64,000 bases of DNA, taken from Euclidia mi. Taxonomy: Eukaryota > Arthropoda > Insecta > Lepidoptera > Erebidae. The stretch is from assembly GCA_944739405.2 (NCBI GenBank), contig OX123197.2:58070047-58134046 (forward strand), read 5' to 3'. A model generated the notes under the pieces. It was not told the DNA's origin, did no database searches, and worked only from the letters and a program-made list of their open reading frames with translations. Position 1 is the first letter of the stretch. Each line of letters opens with the position of its first letter. Below are positions 32,646 through 44,760 of this stretch, piece after piece. Position numbers and translations under genes: made by a program.

Positions 32646-34105
32646 AAATAATAATAAATAATAATAATAATACAATTTATTAATTCTCATACATCACAAA
32701 AAATATCCATACAGTTAAAAAGTAATTTAAGTAAAATAATGAGGTGCCTGTACTAGGGTAAACCTGTGCCACAGGCGTTAAAGGCACTTACAGTAAGTGA
32801 TTTTGATCTGAGTTATGAAGTCATCACAATATTTATTATAAACATATGAAACGTAATGTCTTTAAATAAAAAATATACCTACTTAGAATTATTTTAAAAC
32901 TAATATGAAACCTATAATTATTTGACCACAGTCAGCAGTTCTTCGGTCTGATCATATTTCAATGTTTGTAAATACTGATAGACGCATTATTTCGATCTTA
33001 CATAACTTAGGTCATAAATAGATGTTTCTTTGTTTATTTTGTTATAAAGATAGGGACCCAGAAATGTGAAAAATCTGTGAGTAAAGACAAACTTTGATTC
33101 AGAGCTTGAACTACAGACAATATCTTTCCGTCTCTTGGTGTTAGTAAGGTTGGCGTTGTACGTAAGCGCAGTGTGTTGTTTTAGTACAGTGTACAATATA
33201 AACAGTTGACGATTCGTTAGCACTTTGCATGATTCATACAGAAGGCTTGTAGAAAATCGGTAAGGTCGCCGGGTGGTCACTTTAAGAAGGGCTCTTTGCG
33301 CTCGCTCTATAGAGAGCATTAAAGATTTTCCTATACCTCCCCACGAGGTAATGCAGTATTGGATTATGGACTGACACAATAGCACATCAATTGTACATCT
33401 GTATAATGAAGTTACGGTCTAAAATAAAGCGAAGTTTTTTAAATACAAATAAAAGTTTTCGTAGCCTAGACGTAAAAGCGGCGATATGTTGTTTATAGGA
33501 AAGGGTTTCGTCCAATACAACCCCTAAATACTTAATATTAGTAGTGCTATTAATTTCCGGACAGGTGCAAATGTTGTTTGAGTTAAGATAACAGTTATGT
33601 GCATATAAGTGAAAATAATTATTATGTGCTTGGGGGTTACGCATACAAAATTGAGCGAATTTAGTCTTATCAGTATTTACGGTTAGTAGATTATGTTTAA
33701 GCCAATTATTTACTACGTTAAACCCTTGTTGTGCATATTTCTGAGCTTCCGTAATAGTGTTTGCTGAGAAAATAAGCGCAGTGTCGCCAGCATACGTAAC
33801 AATAGTGCCATGATGTAGGTTTAGATTACAGAGATCATTTATATACACTAGAAAGAGTGTTCCTCCGAGCACACTTCCTTGAGGAATGCCGAATTGGGGT
33901 AATAGTAATTCGGAACTGATGACGTTGTCTATTTTGACACATTGATACCTATCCCGTAAGTAGTCTTTAAACAGTTTTAACTGTGTGCCTCTTATTCCTA
34001 AGGCCTCCAGTTTGTTAAGAAGCAGTGGGATTGATACAGTGTCAAATGCTTTTGCCAGGTCTAGAAGAACAATGGCATAATTAGATCTGGGTTTGTTGTG
34101 GCGAG
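32646..34105 (-). pseudogene. LINE-D reverse transcriptase fragment
   Basis: Minus-strand RT fragment with an (ATT)n tail at 32646-32675. Read from 34105: NYAIVLLDLAKAFDTVSIPLLLNKLEALGI, FGIPQGSVLGGTLFLVYINDL, then the catalytic box as YAGDTALIF (Asp pair reduced: GD instead of DD), LTVNTDKTKF, NIKYLGVVLDETLSYKQHI and a C-terminal block. Frame breaks lie near 33387 and 33880. It is a dead copy of a CR1/Jockey-type LINE. Upstream of 34105 the sequence switches to the repeat shared with 4450-5200. Confidence 0.82.
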
Positions 34106-34802
34106 CTTAAACTTCATATGAACAAAACAAATTGTTTATTTTTTCTAATATTTTTTATATTTTCACTTTATCTCGATAAAGCCGGATTATTTTATGATGA
34201 TAAAAAGCATTCCAATTGATTACAAACTAGGTGCTTACTTTATTATTTGATTGTTGCCATAGACAATGGTGTGACAGGAATAGACGTTTGACATTGATGC
34301 GTATCGATTATTAAATAAGTAATCGATATGATCGACCTTTATAGGGTTGGTTTGGTTTAAAATATAATAATTAAAAAGCAGTTAATTAATTGTTAATCAA
34401 CATTATATCAATAAGCTAATTTTTTTGTAGCAAAACAACTTTTAAATCAAATAAAAACGTCACAGCATCGTTTTAACGTTATATCGATTTCACATAAAAT
34501 CGATTTAAAATGTGCGGCTCTGCTTTTGTCTTTGGCTGTGACGGGTAGATGCTGCAGAATAGTTCTGTGTTTAGATGTCAATCTGACTTAATGCCTTTGA
34601 TAATTCAAACGTACCCACATTGTTCATTCTTAACTAAACATTAAACACCGATATCTTCTTTTTCCGGCTTTCCCGAGTGAAAATAGAATAATTTAAAGAC
34701 TCTGTTACTTACGCCAAATTTTTTGATATATTTTTTATTACTGAGCGCTACAATTTAATTTCAGACATTTTGATGTATATGGAGATCTGCCATTGTCCTT
34801 TT
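34085..34802 (-). repeat. Interspersed repeat, copy 2 (inverted relative to 4450-5200), fused to LINE-D
   Basis: Reverse complement of 4450-5200. It shares the GGACAATGGCAGATCTCC end, the ATCGAT clusters and, at the other end, the same junction into LINE RT (RHNKPRSNYAIVL). It may be the leader of an internally deleted LINE-D subfamily or an unrelated element captured by it. Confidence 0.7.
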
Positions 34803-37527
34803 GTCATTTAGCATATCTAGAAAAAGAGCTTTAGATATAAAAATACTAACGCGGCGTCCTACGGTGGGCAATCTATGATGGGTGCGCCAAAGTTCACCAA
34901 AATGTTCAACTCCGATAATTGGAAATCCGAAAATGTTCTTCCTAACATGTTTTATCCTAACAATCACTATTCCTAACTACTCTGCCTCTAATGTTCATAA
35001 TTCCGAAGCATTCAACTTCATAATGTCATTAGCAATAAACATCTATTATACTTTTATTTGTTTTCCTATATTTTCTTTCGTTTTCCTTATTTGTATTATA
35101 TCCATTAATTTTGCGTAACTTTATTTTCACTAACATGTATAACATATAAGAATAATAGTACCATGGTACAAATACAAAATAGTACAATGGTCAAGTTCCA
35201 GAAACGAATCGGTCCTGTTCATAATTTTATTATTACTTTAGGTTAGGTTAGAACTGTGACCACAACGTGTGCCAGAACCGATTCGGTCCTATAGTTATTA
35301 GCTTAGGTACGGTTAAAACTGCGGTATAAACTCCCAGGCCATAAACATAACTGAAAATTAGTCGTGTTTTATGAATTTTGGTTGGAGTGTAGCCTTGGGG
35401 GTGCTACAGCGCGACTTAGAAAAATTTTGCCAAAAAAGTGTTATTTTTGCAAATCGTTTATTTTCTCGATTCTATCGTATAAAACACTTAAATATAAGGC
35501 TAGAAGTGTCTTGGTAAAAGTGTCATATAATTTTTATGACACTTGATAAATGTTTCTTTCTGAGTATGAGTGAAAATAGTATGGTAATTATGTTTAGGGA
35601 TAAAAGCGTTATGATAAAAAAATAGTAGGAGTTTAAATATATTTACATTAATGATATTATTAATTACAATTTTCGGAAACATGAGTGTTATGAACATCGC
35701 CGGTTGCACTACAAATAGTGCGAATGAAAACTTTAGGATGTAAAATTTCAGAAAGAGTGATCATTCGGATTACAAACCATTAGGAAGAACAATTTCGGGT
35801 AAAGAACTTAGGTGAGCCAATATGGACCCATCTATGATATGTACGCGAAGCAGCGCGGTACAGCGCGGCATCAACAAACAGTTGATAGTTTGAAGTGGCT
35901 TAAGTGAAGCGGTGTAGGACGATTCGCACGTAACATAGGATATAGCCGCAGCGTCAGATTGCACCACACTGAATTTGCATTGGATCATTTCTCAATCGCG
36001 TTCGTGTTAAGTCACACACGTAGGACGCCGCGTAAAACTCAATAATTCTTCTCAATACAGTACCGTGCTTTGTGAACATTTGAAAACCAATTAATCGAAA
36101 AAAATTTCTTCACATTCGCTTCTTTTAACAGCATACTATCATTTATTTCGTGTCCACGTTAGTGCGACTATGGACAGCAATAGAAATGGTCCAAGCCACT
36201 AAATTCTCACAGACACAAAATCTAACACGACCTAGCAAACTTTCAACAGCACTTAGCACTTAGCTAGCCTCTGTATCAAACGTCTACATATCTACGAGTA
36301 TGGTGATACACGGTATCCACCTGACATCAAAGACCTCAGTTTAAAAGAAAGCAATATAAAGTTATTTACTTCGCGAGTAATAATGGATGGGAAAAGCTGT
36401 AAATAAAATTTATTTTCCTCACTTTGATAGCCGAAGATTAAAATTATATTCCTCCTTAAGATATTTCTGTTATGACACATTTTAATGGTTCAATATTATT
36501 GTTATGAAAGTGTTGCTTAATTATTTATTGTTCCTTTGTTGTGCAAATAAGGCAAGTGCGTGCGCGCGGGGGTGAAATCCCAACCATGAATAAGTGAAAG
36601 TTATTGCCAAAATGAGGCGAATGTATTTGGTTTTATTATTTTTAAAGGTTGCTTGCATACATTACTGTCGCCATAACTCAGGTTATTCATGACCATAAAA
36701 GACGCCGCGTATATATAAGTCTTATTTATATACAGGATTTGAAAATTTATAGTCTGATTTTTTTATAGTACGTACTCTGCCAATTAACTGAGAGTTGGCT
36801 AATGCCTTTTCATTCACGTTAATAAGCAGGGAGACTATAATTGCATTGTTTATGATGCCAAAACTGCATGGCGTTTATACATGGTGAAATATCTTAAACC
36901 TAAATTAATGAAAGATGATAAAAACAGCCGTAATATAATTATGATATTTGTAGGTTATCTCACACCCTCGTCCGCGGGAGATTCGTTTATCAAAACAAAA
37001 GTAGCTCATGAGCTGTTCTAATGTATATTACTGCAAGGTGTTATCAAAATCCGTAAAGTACTTTTTACGTTAAGGAGGAACAAAAAATAGATACTTTCTC
37101 ATACATACTTTATTCTCAGTAAAAAACTTGAATTTAAATAGTAGTCACAGGCACAAGAGATACAACATTGTCATAAAAATAGCAACTAAACCCTAAACTT
37201 GCGATTCAATATAATACTTGGTTGCTTAAAGTCAGTAGAAGAAAATATAGTTAGACTTTTAATAATTCAAGCATTTATTATTCAATAGTGTCTGCTAGAA
37301 TAAACACGGAAAGCTCGAAACATATCGGAAAAATATACAAGAATATTAACGAAAGAAAATACTATTGAACAAACTAAAGACTTCAAAGAATTGTATATTT
37401 TGCTTTTGAATTTTTGATACACACTATACGATACCGGGCATCGGTTGTCTACTAAAAGGTTTCGTGATATTGCCTGTCACTTTCAACAAAAATAGTTTAT
37501 CAGATATTACATGTCCTTAAAAACTAT
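34803..37527. other. No recognisable gene
   Basis: AT-rich sequence. Short ORFs at 34882-35118 and 35770-35988 show no family resemblance; the first has two hydrophobic stretches from T-rich composition. Probably intron. Confidence 0.4.
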
Positions 37528-37565
37528 TGAAACAACTTCATATTAGTTAATATGAAGTTGTTTCA
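37528..37565. repeat. Perfect 18 bp-arm inverted repeat with a 2 bp loop
   Basis: TGAAACAACTTCATATTA, then GT, then its exact complement. No other element structure was seen around it. Confidence 0.85.
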
Positions 37566-37669
37566 AAAGTCGTCAAAAGTTTGCATGAGAATCTGTGGAA
37601 AAGGATTACCTTTTAGAATATTTATTAAAACATTCTGTCAAATCAGGTTACACTAGAAAATGGATTCTT

Positions 37670-37735
37670 GTCTCCAATGTAAAAGTCTAGAATGCAGTCA
37701 AAATTATGCCAAGTTGATGATGATGACGAAGAAAA
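37670..37735 (+). repeat. RTE-like GAT-tail scrap
   Basis: A short TATGCCAAGTTGATGATGATGACG tail typical of RTE/SINE 3' ends. Nothing coding nearby. Confidence 0.35.
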
Positions 37736-38139
37736 AAAATTTATTTCACAAGGCCGTTGAAAGTCTTTAATTTTGGTGATTTTAGGTCAATATAATTCTA
37801 TATTTGTTCAGGCTATGAAGCAAAGTCTTTGGAGCCCAGAATTTTCATTGTGATATACCTAGACTCGGCAAAATAGAAATCATTTCGTAGTAGGTGTTTG
37901 CAATAACATTATAAATGCTTAACTGAACTATTAATTTCCCTCCGGACTTGCCTCACGCGTTAAAATTTCCTTTCATTATCTTCAAAGGCGGTGCTAAGAC
38001 GAATTATGAATGGCTTAATTAATTAATACCATGCTAAGGATTATATAATAAAGGAAAACTAGTGTATTAAAATATTATAAAGCTTAGCAGTTTGTTTGTT
38101 AGTTTGGTTGAACGCGGTAATCTCAGGAACTGTCGGTTT

Positions 38140-38545
38140 CTTTGATCATCATCATCACCCTAGCGTTATCCCGGTTGCATCCAAAACTGACACGCCTTGG
38201 AGCCCGAGGTCCGCTTACTGGTCTAACCAGATATGACAGAATATCAAACTTTCCACATAGCGACTGCCGTCTGACCTTCGCAACCCAAAGGGATAGCGAT
38301 ATTTCATGGTTTAGACCACTATCGCCTTTTTTGAGGGTACTGACTCCCCGTAACGACTATCAAAGATCTTCATGACAGTCGGGACCGATGGTTTAACGTG
38401 CGCTCCGAGGCACGGGGCAAGGATAATTAACAATTTAATACATACTTAACTTCGAAAAGTCATTGGTGTGCGCCGTGGATTCGAACCCGATACCCTCTGC
38501 ACGGCAGTCCGTTGGTATCTCCACTATGCTATCGCTGCCTCATCG
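38140..38545 (-). repeat. RTE 3' region followed by a tRNA-like SINE head
   Basis: The left part begins with a CATCATCATC run and continues with AGCGACTGCCGTCTGACCTTCG-type sequence (reverse of the 6935 type). The right part (about 38440-38545) contains GTGGATTCGAACCCGATACC and a tRNA-like CAGCGATAGCATAGTGG head on the minus strand. Together they look like a LINE-SINE 3' tail relationship or adjacent insertions. Confidence 0.55.
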
Positions 38546-38698
38546 GTTTCTTTGATCATTGCCCATTTATCGATGAAGGATTATAGACTACATAACATCA
38601 CGCTATGAGCCACAGCTGTGGAGCAGTAGTCATAAATAACGAGAGTGTAACCACGGACTTAGTTAGTAAATCATATTATTATGTAAAGGTATAAATAC

Positions 38699-38948
38699 TG
38701 CCTCCTTGGTCCAGTGGATAGCGGATGCATCTGCTGATCAGGAGGTCCCGGGTACCATTCCCCGGTTGAACAAAGTGTTAATGAGTTTCTCCGAATTCTC
38801 AGTAGCAGCACGAAGACTGGTAATGTCCTCAGTTACGGCATTAGACTCGCCTCCTATTACGTGGTACCTCAAATTCATAAGGCAAATTTTGGGTATAATA
38901 TTACATCTCTGCGTACCTCTTCGGGGATATAGGTGTGACGATATAGAG
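38699..38948 (+). mobile_element. tRNA-derived SINE, plus strand
   Basis: Starts CTCCTTGGTCCAGTGGATAGC (A box TGGTCCAGTGG) and has a degenerate B box GGGTACCATTCC. The body follows (CTCAGTAGCAGCACGAAGACTGG, ATTAGACTCGCCTCCTATTACG), with end CCTCTTCGGGGATATAGGTGTGA. It gives the orientation of this SINE family from head to tail. Confidence 0.8.
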
Positions 38949-38989
38949 AAAAGGTATATATTTTATATATAATTATGAAAATGCAGCCA

Positions 38990-39023
38990 CATATTCATAT
39001 TTATATATATAAATATGAATATG
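38990..39023. repeat. Perfect 34 bp AT palindrome
   Basis: CATATTCATATTTATAT read outward is followed by its exact reverse complement. Probably a low-complexity TA expansion at the end of the SINE tail. Confidence 0.85.
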
Positions 39024-41359
39024 TAACTTCACTTAACCGATCACCTTGAAATACTTTTGTATGTGAGAGACATAGAAAATGTCATAGGGACTTTATCTGC
39101 AAGCAAATCTATGGCTAAAGCTAGTCCATAATATTTTAGGACGTAATTTGACTCGGTGCTGATCGTTAAGAGCGTTGAGTCATATCCCGGTACATAATAA
39201 TAATATGTACCTTGCTGATAGTATAAAATTTTGGTAGTAAGTTGGATTTTTATCTTTCGATTTGAGGCTTTATAGGCAATTTATTGGACTGCTCAATCTC
39301 CATAAACTTTTACATAGATTTTAAATTTCACTAAGCTAAAATTATCTGCTTGTTTGCATCGAGTATTGTGGCTTCGAAACTCGGAACATTATTTTGTGTT
39401 ATTGACAAATTTTTGTTTCTCTAATTTGGAGTTCCTTGCATTCGTTGGTTGATCGCTTGTTATGTACTTACGTCTCTCCAATGATATTCTCAGCACAATG
39501 ATAATTTCACCTACTAAAAGATTTCCGAAGCTACACCCGCCCATTTTATTTTAGTTTAACAGTTTCTTCCCGATCCCGTGAACATTTTGGCAAATCCCCT
39601 CTTAGTTAGTAACGGTCCGCAGGGAACATACATGCCATATTACAACTGCCTGTGCCCAGTAGTTTTGGCTGTCCGTTGTCTGTCAGTCACTCAGTAACTA
39701 TACAATAAATATATATTCAGATTTGTTTTACCAATAATAGTAAACAGCGGCACGCATACATTTTAGGGTAAACATACATATGACGCAAGACGATTTTCTT
39801 TTCATCACACGCGTGACGTCAGTTCACAGACAGGTTTCCTCCCCCTTCTCAAACCACTTTAAGTTTCCACTCTTCTTGTCTCTTGTATTTCAAAGCGTAA
39901 GCCTTCACACACATTTTAAAGTCAACTACACCCAGCTAGTTGGTGCCAACAATCTTTAAAGAACCCATTCATACGAACTAAGATTCACATGTTGTGGTCT
40001 ACACGTATTCAGCCTTGCTCAAAGGAGTTCGTTAGATAAGGTCCAACAACAGTACGATGAACTTGTACGCTGAATTTCATATTCATATGTAGGTGTGCTG
40101 AGTTTACTCTGAAAGAGTTTTTGAAGTTTCACTTTGGTTTGTATAGATAAAAATATTGTCTTTGTGTACTGTATGAATATGTATGTATGTGTATGATAAA
40201 TTTTGTCGTTATATTAATGATGTTATTATCACCATTTATTCCTATCAAAAATTCGTGCGTATTAATATTATCTTGGTACTAGCCCCAACCTCGTAGTCAC
40301 TACTTTAAAACCATCTGCTTGCCAGGTTTAGCAGTAGTGAGTGACCATAAAAGGCATCTAGTCTTGCAACGCGTAAAATCGCGAGAAAAGAAATATTGTC
40401 TTCCAACCCGCAACAAAATGGATCAGAAGGGTAATTAAAAGAGTTGTAAAATAACTAAAGCAAATAATAAAAAAATCTAATGTTTTGAAGAGATAGGCGC
40501 AGTGGATTGAAATAATGTACAGCGTGAGAAACATTCATATTATTGGAATAAAAAATTAAACTTACAAAACTTTTGAAAAGATAATATGTATATCTACACG
40601 GACTTAAAATATGAATACTTGGAGATAAGCACTACTACTTCAACCATTAACAAAATTATCGTATTTAGAAAACGAAACGTAATACCTAAATTAAATCTAC
40701 AAATAAATTGTCAAGCAAAGACGTTTAATTATGTTCTAGCTAGCAGACATCGCATAATGAGTATCGTTGAATATTAATACAGTAAACTTTCTTGAACAGG
40801 AAAGTTATGGCTTTGAATTTTTAAAATTCGAATCGTCGGACTTATAATATTTAATCTCAGGTATTCTTGACTATGCCTCAATAAAGTTCATTTACTATTA
40901 GCGAAATGTCACATTTAAAAGTCTTTGTGCTTCTCTAGGAGACGTGATTATATTTGAATAATAATAATCGAAGTCAGCGAGTGGAAGAGAAATACATTCT
41001 GCGCCGACCCCAAGTAATATGGGAACAGGGTAAGCAGAAGAAGAATTTAAGAAGTCAGAGCTGTGGTAGATATAGCTTAAATTATTTGTAATTTTATTAC
41101 AACATAAGGACATAACATAAAACCAGATTTATTACTCTCCGATTATAAATTTACACTTTTTAAGATCGTTATTTGTTTCAATACAACATTTGTGCTAGCA
41201 AATTGAATAGTTCCAGCTTTTAGATTAGTTTATGAACAATATCTTTAAAAGTTATGGCACCGAGGCACCATAACTACTACGCTCCCGCCCAGCAATCAAG
41301 TTGTCATTAAAATTTACCACTAAATTGTATGTTGTAAAATACATAACACAACTTCACGC
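39024..41359. other. No recognisable gene; repeat scraps
   Basis: AT-rich. About 39590-39720 and 39930-40040 look like interspersed repeat pieces but I cannot name the families. ORFs at 40586 and 40898 are not protein-like. Confidence 0.35.
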
Positions 41360-41615
41360 CTTTTCTCCCCGAAGGGGTAGGCAGAGGTGTATTACACACC
41401 CACATTTCACCAGTTATGTTTAGTTCCCAATGTAATAGCGGGCGAGCTTATTGCCATCTACCGGGCATAACATTATTAATCGAGCGATATTTAACATTTT
41501 TTAATACATATATAACTTCGAAAAGTCAGAGGTGTGTGCCCGGGAAACCTGGGGATCGAACCCGAGACCATCGTCTCGGGTTCGATCCCACGACACCACT
41601 AGACTATCGCCGTTT
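41360..41615 (-). mobile_element. SINE copy, minus strand, divergent
   Basis: Carries CCCGAAGGGGTAGGCAGAGG at the left and AATAGCGGGCGAGCTTATTGCC in the body. A duplicated tRNA-like end contains two ATCG...GGTTCGATCCC-type B boxes at about 41550-41590. Confidence 0.6.
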
Positions 41616-41790
41616 TTTTATAAAGTTGCATAAAGTATTTCATAATATCAAGACGAAATGCCATCGGCGGACTGTCAGCGCAGTTCTCGGTAGGTAGCTA
41701 ATAACAGCGAGGCAGTGCCGTGCTGCTACGGTGCTGGTACAGGAGCACACACAAACGACTAGGACTAACATTACATTATGAAATAGAATA

Positions 41791-42371
41791 TGTTTGAAAT
41801 AGAATTAGTTTTTATTATAAGTCAAATCGATTAGATCGATTGAGTAACATTTTGTTTAGTCTATTGAAAATTTCTGACAATGGTCACACTGAACTGTCAC
41901 TTCCGTTCGCTTGCTTGAAAAATTACCACGTTGTCGACTCGTACGTAAAATAATTGATCGCCTTTTGAAAAGCACATCCTTGTAGCTACGCGAATAGTTG
42001 TGAAATCTATTAAATCGCCGCTTTTTTGACTCCCGGCACGGTTTGTGACATATTGAACATTTGTGAAAAATCTTGTGAACTTGCATCGTGCATTGAAGAC
42101 GCTGTGTTGGAGTCTGGTAAAGTAAAGATAATTCACTTGCTAATATTGGCCAATTTAGTCTCGTGTATGTCTAGCTTGCCTCCAGGACTCCACTCAAGAA
42201 CATCACCAGGAGATATTTGGTAAGACATTAATATTAAGATTATAAGTCATCGCTGTGCTACCACAGTGAAGGTGTTTAGATAAATTGTCTATCGTGGTCA
42301 GGTGGATGTATTACACCTTCCACTGCGCACTTCTGATACACCTTCCTGCCTGGCTACGGTAATTCTAGACA
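41791..42371 (+). repeat. BEL/Pao 5' LTR
   Basis: 581 bp, TGTTTGAAATAG...TAATTCTAGACA, nearly identical to the 3' LTR at 48683. It provides the promoter and polyadenylation signals of the element. Confidence 0.95.
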
Positions 42372-43130
42372 TAATTTTTGATAGCAAGAGCGTGGTTAAA
42401 ACTGTGCCTATATTGTAAACTTGTATCTTAGCCGTTGATTGTATCTGAACTCAGATTGGCGTTGTATGAGCTATATATATCACCTTGTAGACAGTATTGT
42501 AGTGTTTGTCAGGTCAGTTATTGTCTAAAATACATAATATTTAATTGTATAAGTTGACCTAGATAATTTGAAACACATTGTCACATAACCTCAATCAGTA
42601 ATTGTTGATTTGTATTGTTGGAAAATCTAACTTAAATTTGTTGTTGCATTAATAAGTCAGTTTGTTTGGATACATAACAGCTGTATGTATCAATAAATTT
42701 AGTAAATTTAGTTTATTGCATATATTCATAAACATTATAATAATCCAACTTGACCTTGCCACTTGGGCGGGTCACATTAATAAACTTTGTTTTGTTATAA
42801 TATAGATAATATTGCTAGGTAACACATATTCTGTGCTTACTTACTATTGTATATCTCAAATAATACAGCCAGTCTGTCTGTTGCAAGTAATTAGTTAATT
42901 TATTTGAATATATAACTTTAATTAACTTATTCGAAGGTTCAACTTTGATAACTTTGACTTTGTTTTGTGTCAATATATAGTGAAATTATTAATTTTGTTG
43001 GACAGTAGATACCTGTCACTTGCCTGCACTTGCAGTAAACAGGCTAATACTTTGTTGGTTTCAAAGAATGAAGAAAAATTAAGTTTTGATTGTTAATTTT
43101 ATTTAGCGCTTGTCCGGGCTCTTTTGAATT
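42372..43130 (+). other. BEL/Pao leader between 5' LTR and gag
   Basis: Non-coding, AT-rich. I did not recognise a primer-binding site: the bases directly after the LTR are TAATTTTTGATAGC rather than a TGG-starting tRNA complement. Confidence 0.6.
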
Positions 43131-44760
43131 TTGATTATGTCAGCTATCAAGGACTTGCGTGCGGCTGCTGGTGCTATTGCATCAGATTTGCGCTGGTTTG
43201 CCTCGGCCAATGCTTTAGTGAACCGGCCTGATCGCCAGCAGGCCTTACTTCAGAGGTACGAGCGGATTGATGATCGCCTGGCAAGTGTGGAACAGCAATT
43301 CCGCTCTTTCAGCACTTGCTGTCTTGAAGTGTCAATCAATGATTTCACCGCTGACCAGCGAAATTAGGTCAGCGAAGACTATGCCCAGGTCTTAGACCTG
43401 TATGATGCTGTCTCCAATAGTGCGAGACAACTAGTTGCCGATAGGGAAGGGCAACCCGGCCTGAAGCAGGAGCTTCCTAGGTCAGCACCGGGGCTGGTGA
43501 GTAGGCTCCCTACTTTGGACCTCCCCCATTTTGATGGCTGCCTAGGAAGCTACCTGGGCTTCGTTAATTTGTTTGACAGCCTAGTCCATGATAGGGCTGA
43601 CCTTCGGCCGGCACAAAAGTTGGCATATTTAATGTCGGTTCTGGATGGGGAGGCTAAGGGCCTCATCCAGCATCTGCCCGTGTCTGACGAGGCGTACCAG
43701 ACGGCTCGGGACCTAATCACCCGTAGGTACCATAATAAGCGTAGCCTCGCCGACACGCACTTTTTTGGGTTTGCCGACGCTCACCCGGGTCTCTGGGTTG
43801 CGCACCCAACTGTTGAACCCGCTCTTGGTGGCCATCAACGCACTTAAGTGCCTTGACCTGCCCGTAGACCAATGGTCTTATCTATTGGTGCACATTGTGC
43901 TGAAGAAGCTGCCTGCCGACCTGAGGTCGCGTTTTGAACAGCGCTTTGGTGGGGATAGCGCGACCCATCTGCCCCCCTTTGCTGACCTGGAGAGGTTCCT
44001 GGAGGATGAGTGCCGGGTCTTGGACAACTCCGGTGGTGATACGCCGGCTAAGACGCAGCCGCCCAAGGTCAAGGAGCAGGCTCGCGTTCACACCCGAGCC
44101 AGTGTTGACCGGCGCCCTCCTCGCTTTGCGGTCACGCAGAGCCCAGCGGAGTGCTCCTACTGCAAGGTCACGGGGCACAGAACGGCCAGTTGTTGGGCAT
44201 TCTTGGACCTGCATGTCGCCTCTCGTAGGCGCATCGCGAATGCCCGCCGCCTTTGCTTCTCTTGTTTGGGGTCCCACTACCAGCGAGACTGCCCAAATTC
44301 TCGCCCCTGTCCTCACTGTGGAGGACAGCATTTGGACATTCTCTGTATGAATGCCAGAGAGGTAGGCCGCTTGTCCAACCAGCCGACGCCGCGCACGGGC
44401 GGGTGTTTTGAAGGTGGCAGCCGAGGCTCACCGGCACGCAGCCGAGAGTCGCCTCGCTCAATTGATCGCCACTCACCCCGCTTGGAGAACCGTAGCGTGC
44501 GCACGCCTCCTTTCTCTCGCGCACCTGAATGTGCGACCGCCCAGCGTCACCAGCACCATGACTGCTGCCCCAGGTATTCCCCTCCTTTGGCGGAGCGTCC
44601 CCGCCTTGACTCGCGCCCACCTCGTTTTGGGCGGGTGCGTCAATATGACCCACCACAGATGGCGCGCGGATCGAGTCATCGCGCCTTTGAGGACTTCAAG
44701 CCGCACCCACATTTTGACTTGCCTGGTCCTGGCCAACGGTCGCCGCCCAGGCAACAATAG
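43131..44760 (+). pseudogene. BEL/Pao gag
   Basis: ATG at 43131. The N-terminal 78 codons end at a TAG (43365-43367); the frame is open directly after it, with LPTLDLPHFDGCLGSYLGFVNLFDSLVH and AQKLAYLMSVLDGEAKGLI, the conserved gag core of BEL/Pao (DUF1759-like). A frameshift in the T6 run near 43762 moves to the next frame, which continues with PLLVAINALKCLDLPVDQWSY. Two CCHC knuckles follow (CSYCKVTGHRTASCW; CFSCLGSHYQRDCP), then an Arg/Pro-rich tail. The frame ends at TAG 44758-44760. Gag packages element RNA into virus-like particles. Confidence 0.88.

Noticed and set aside
34882..35118. Plus-strand ORF with hydrophobic segments suggesting a small membrane protein
   Set aside because: Hydrophobicity follows from T-rich composition; no upstream signal or family match.
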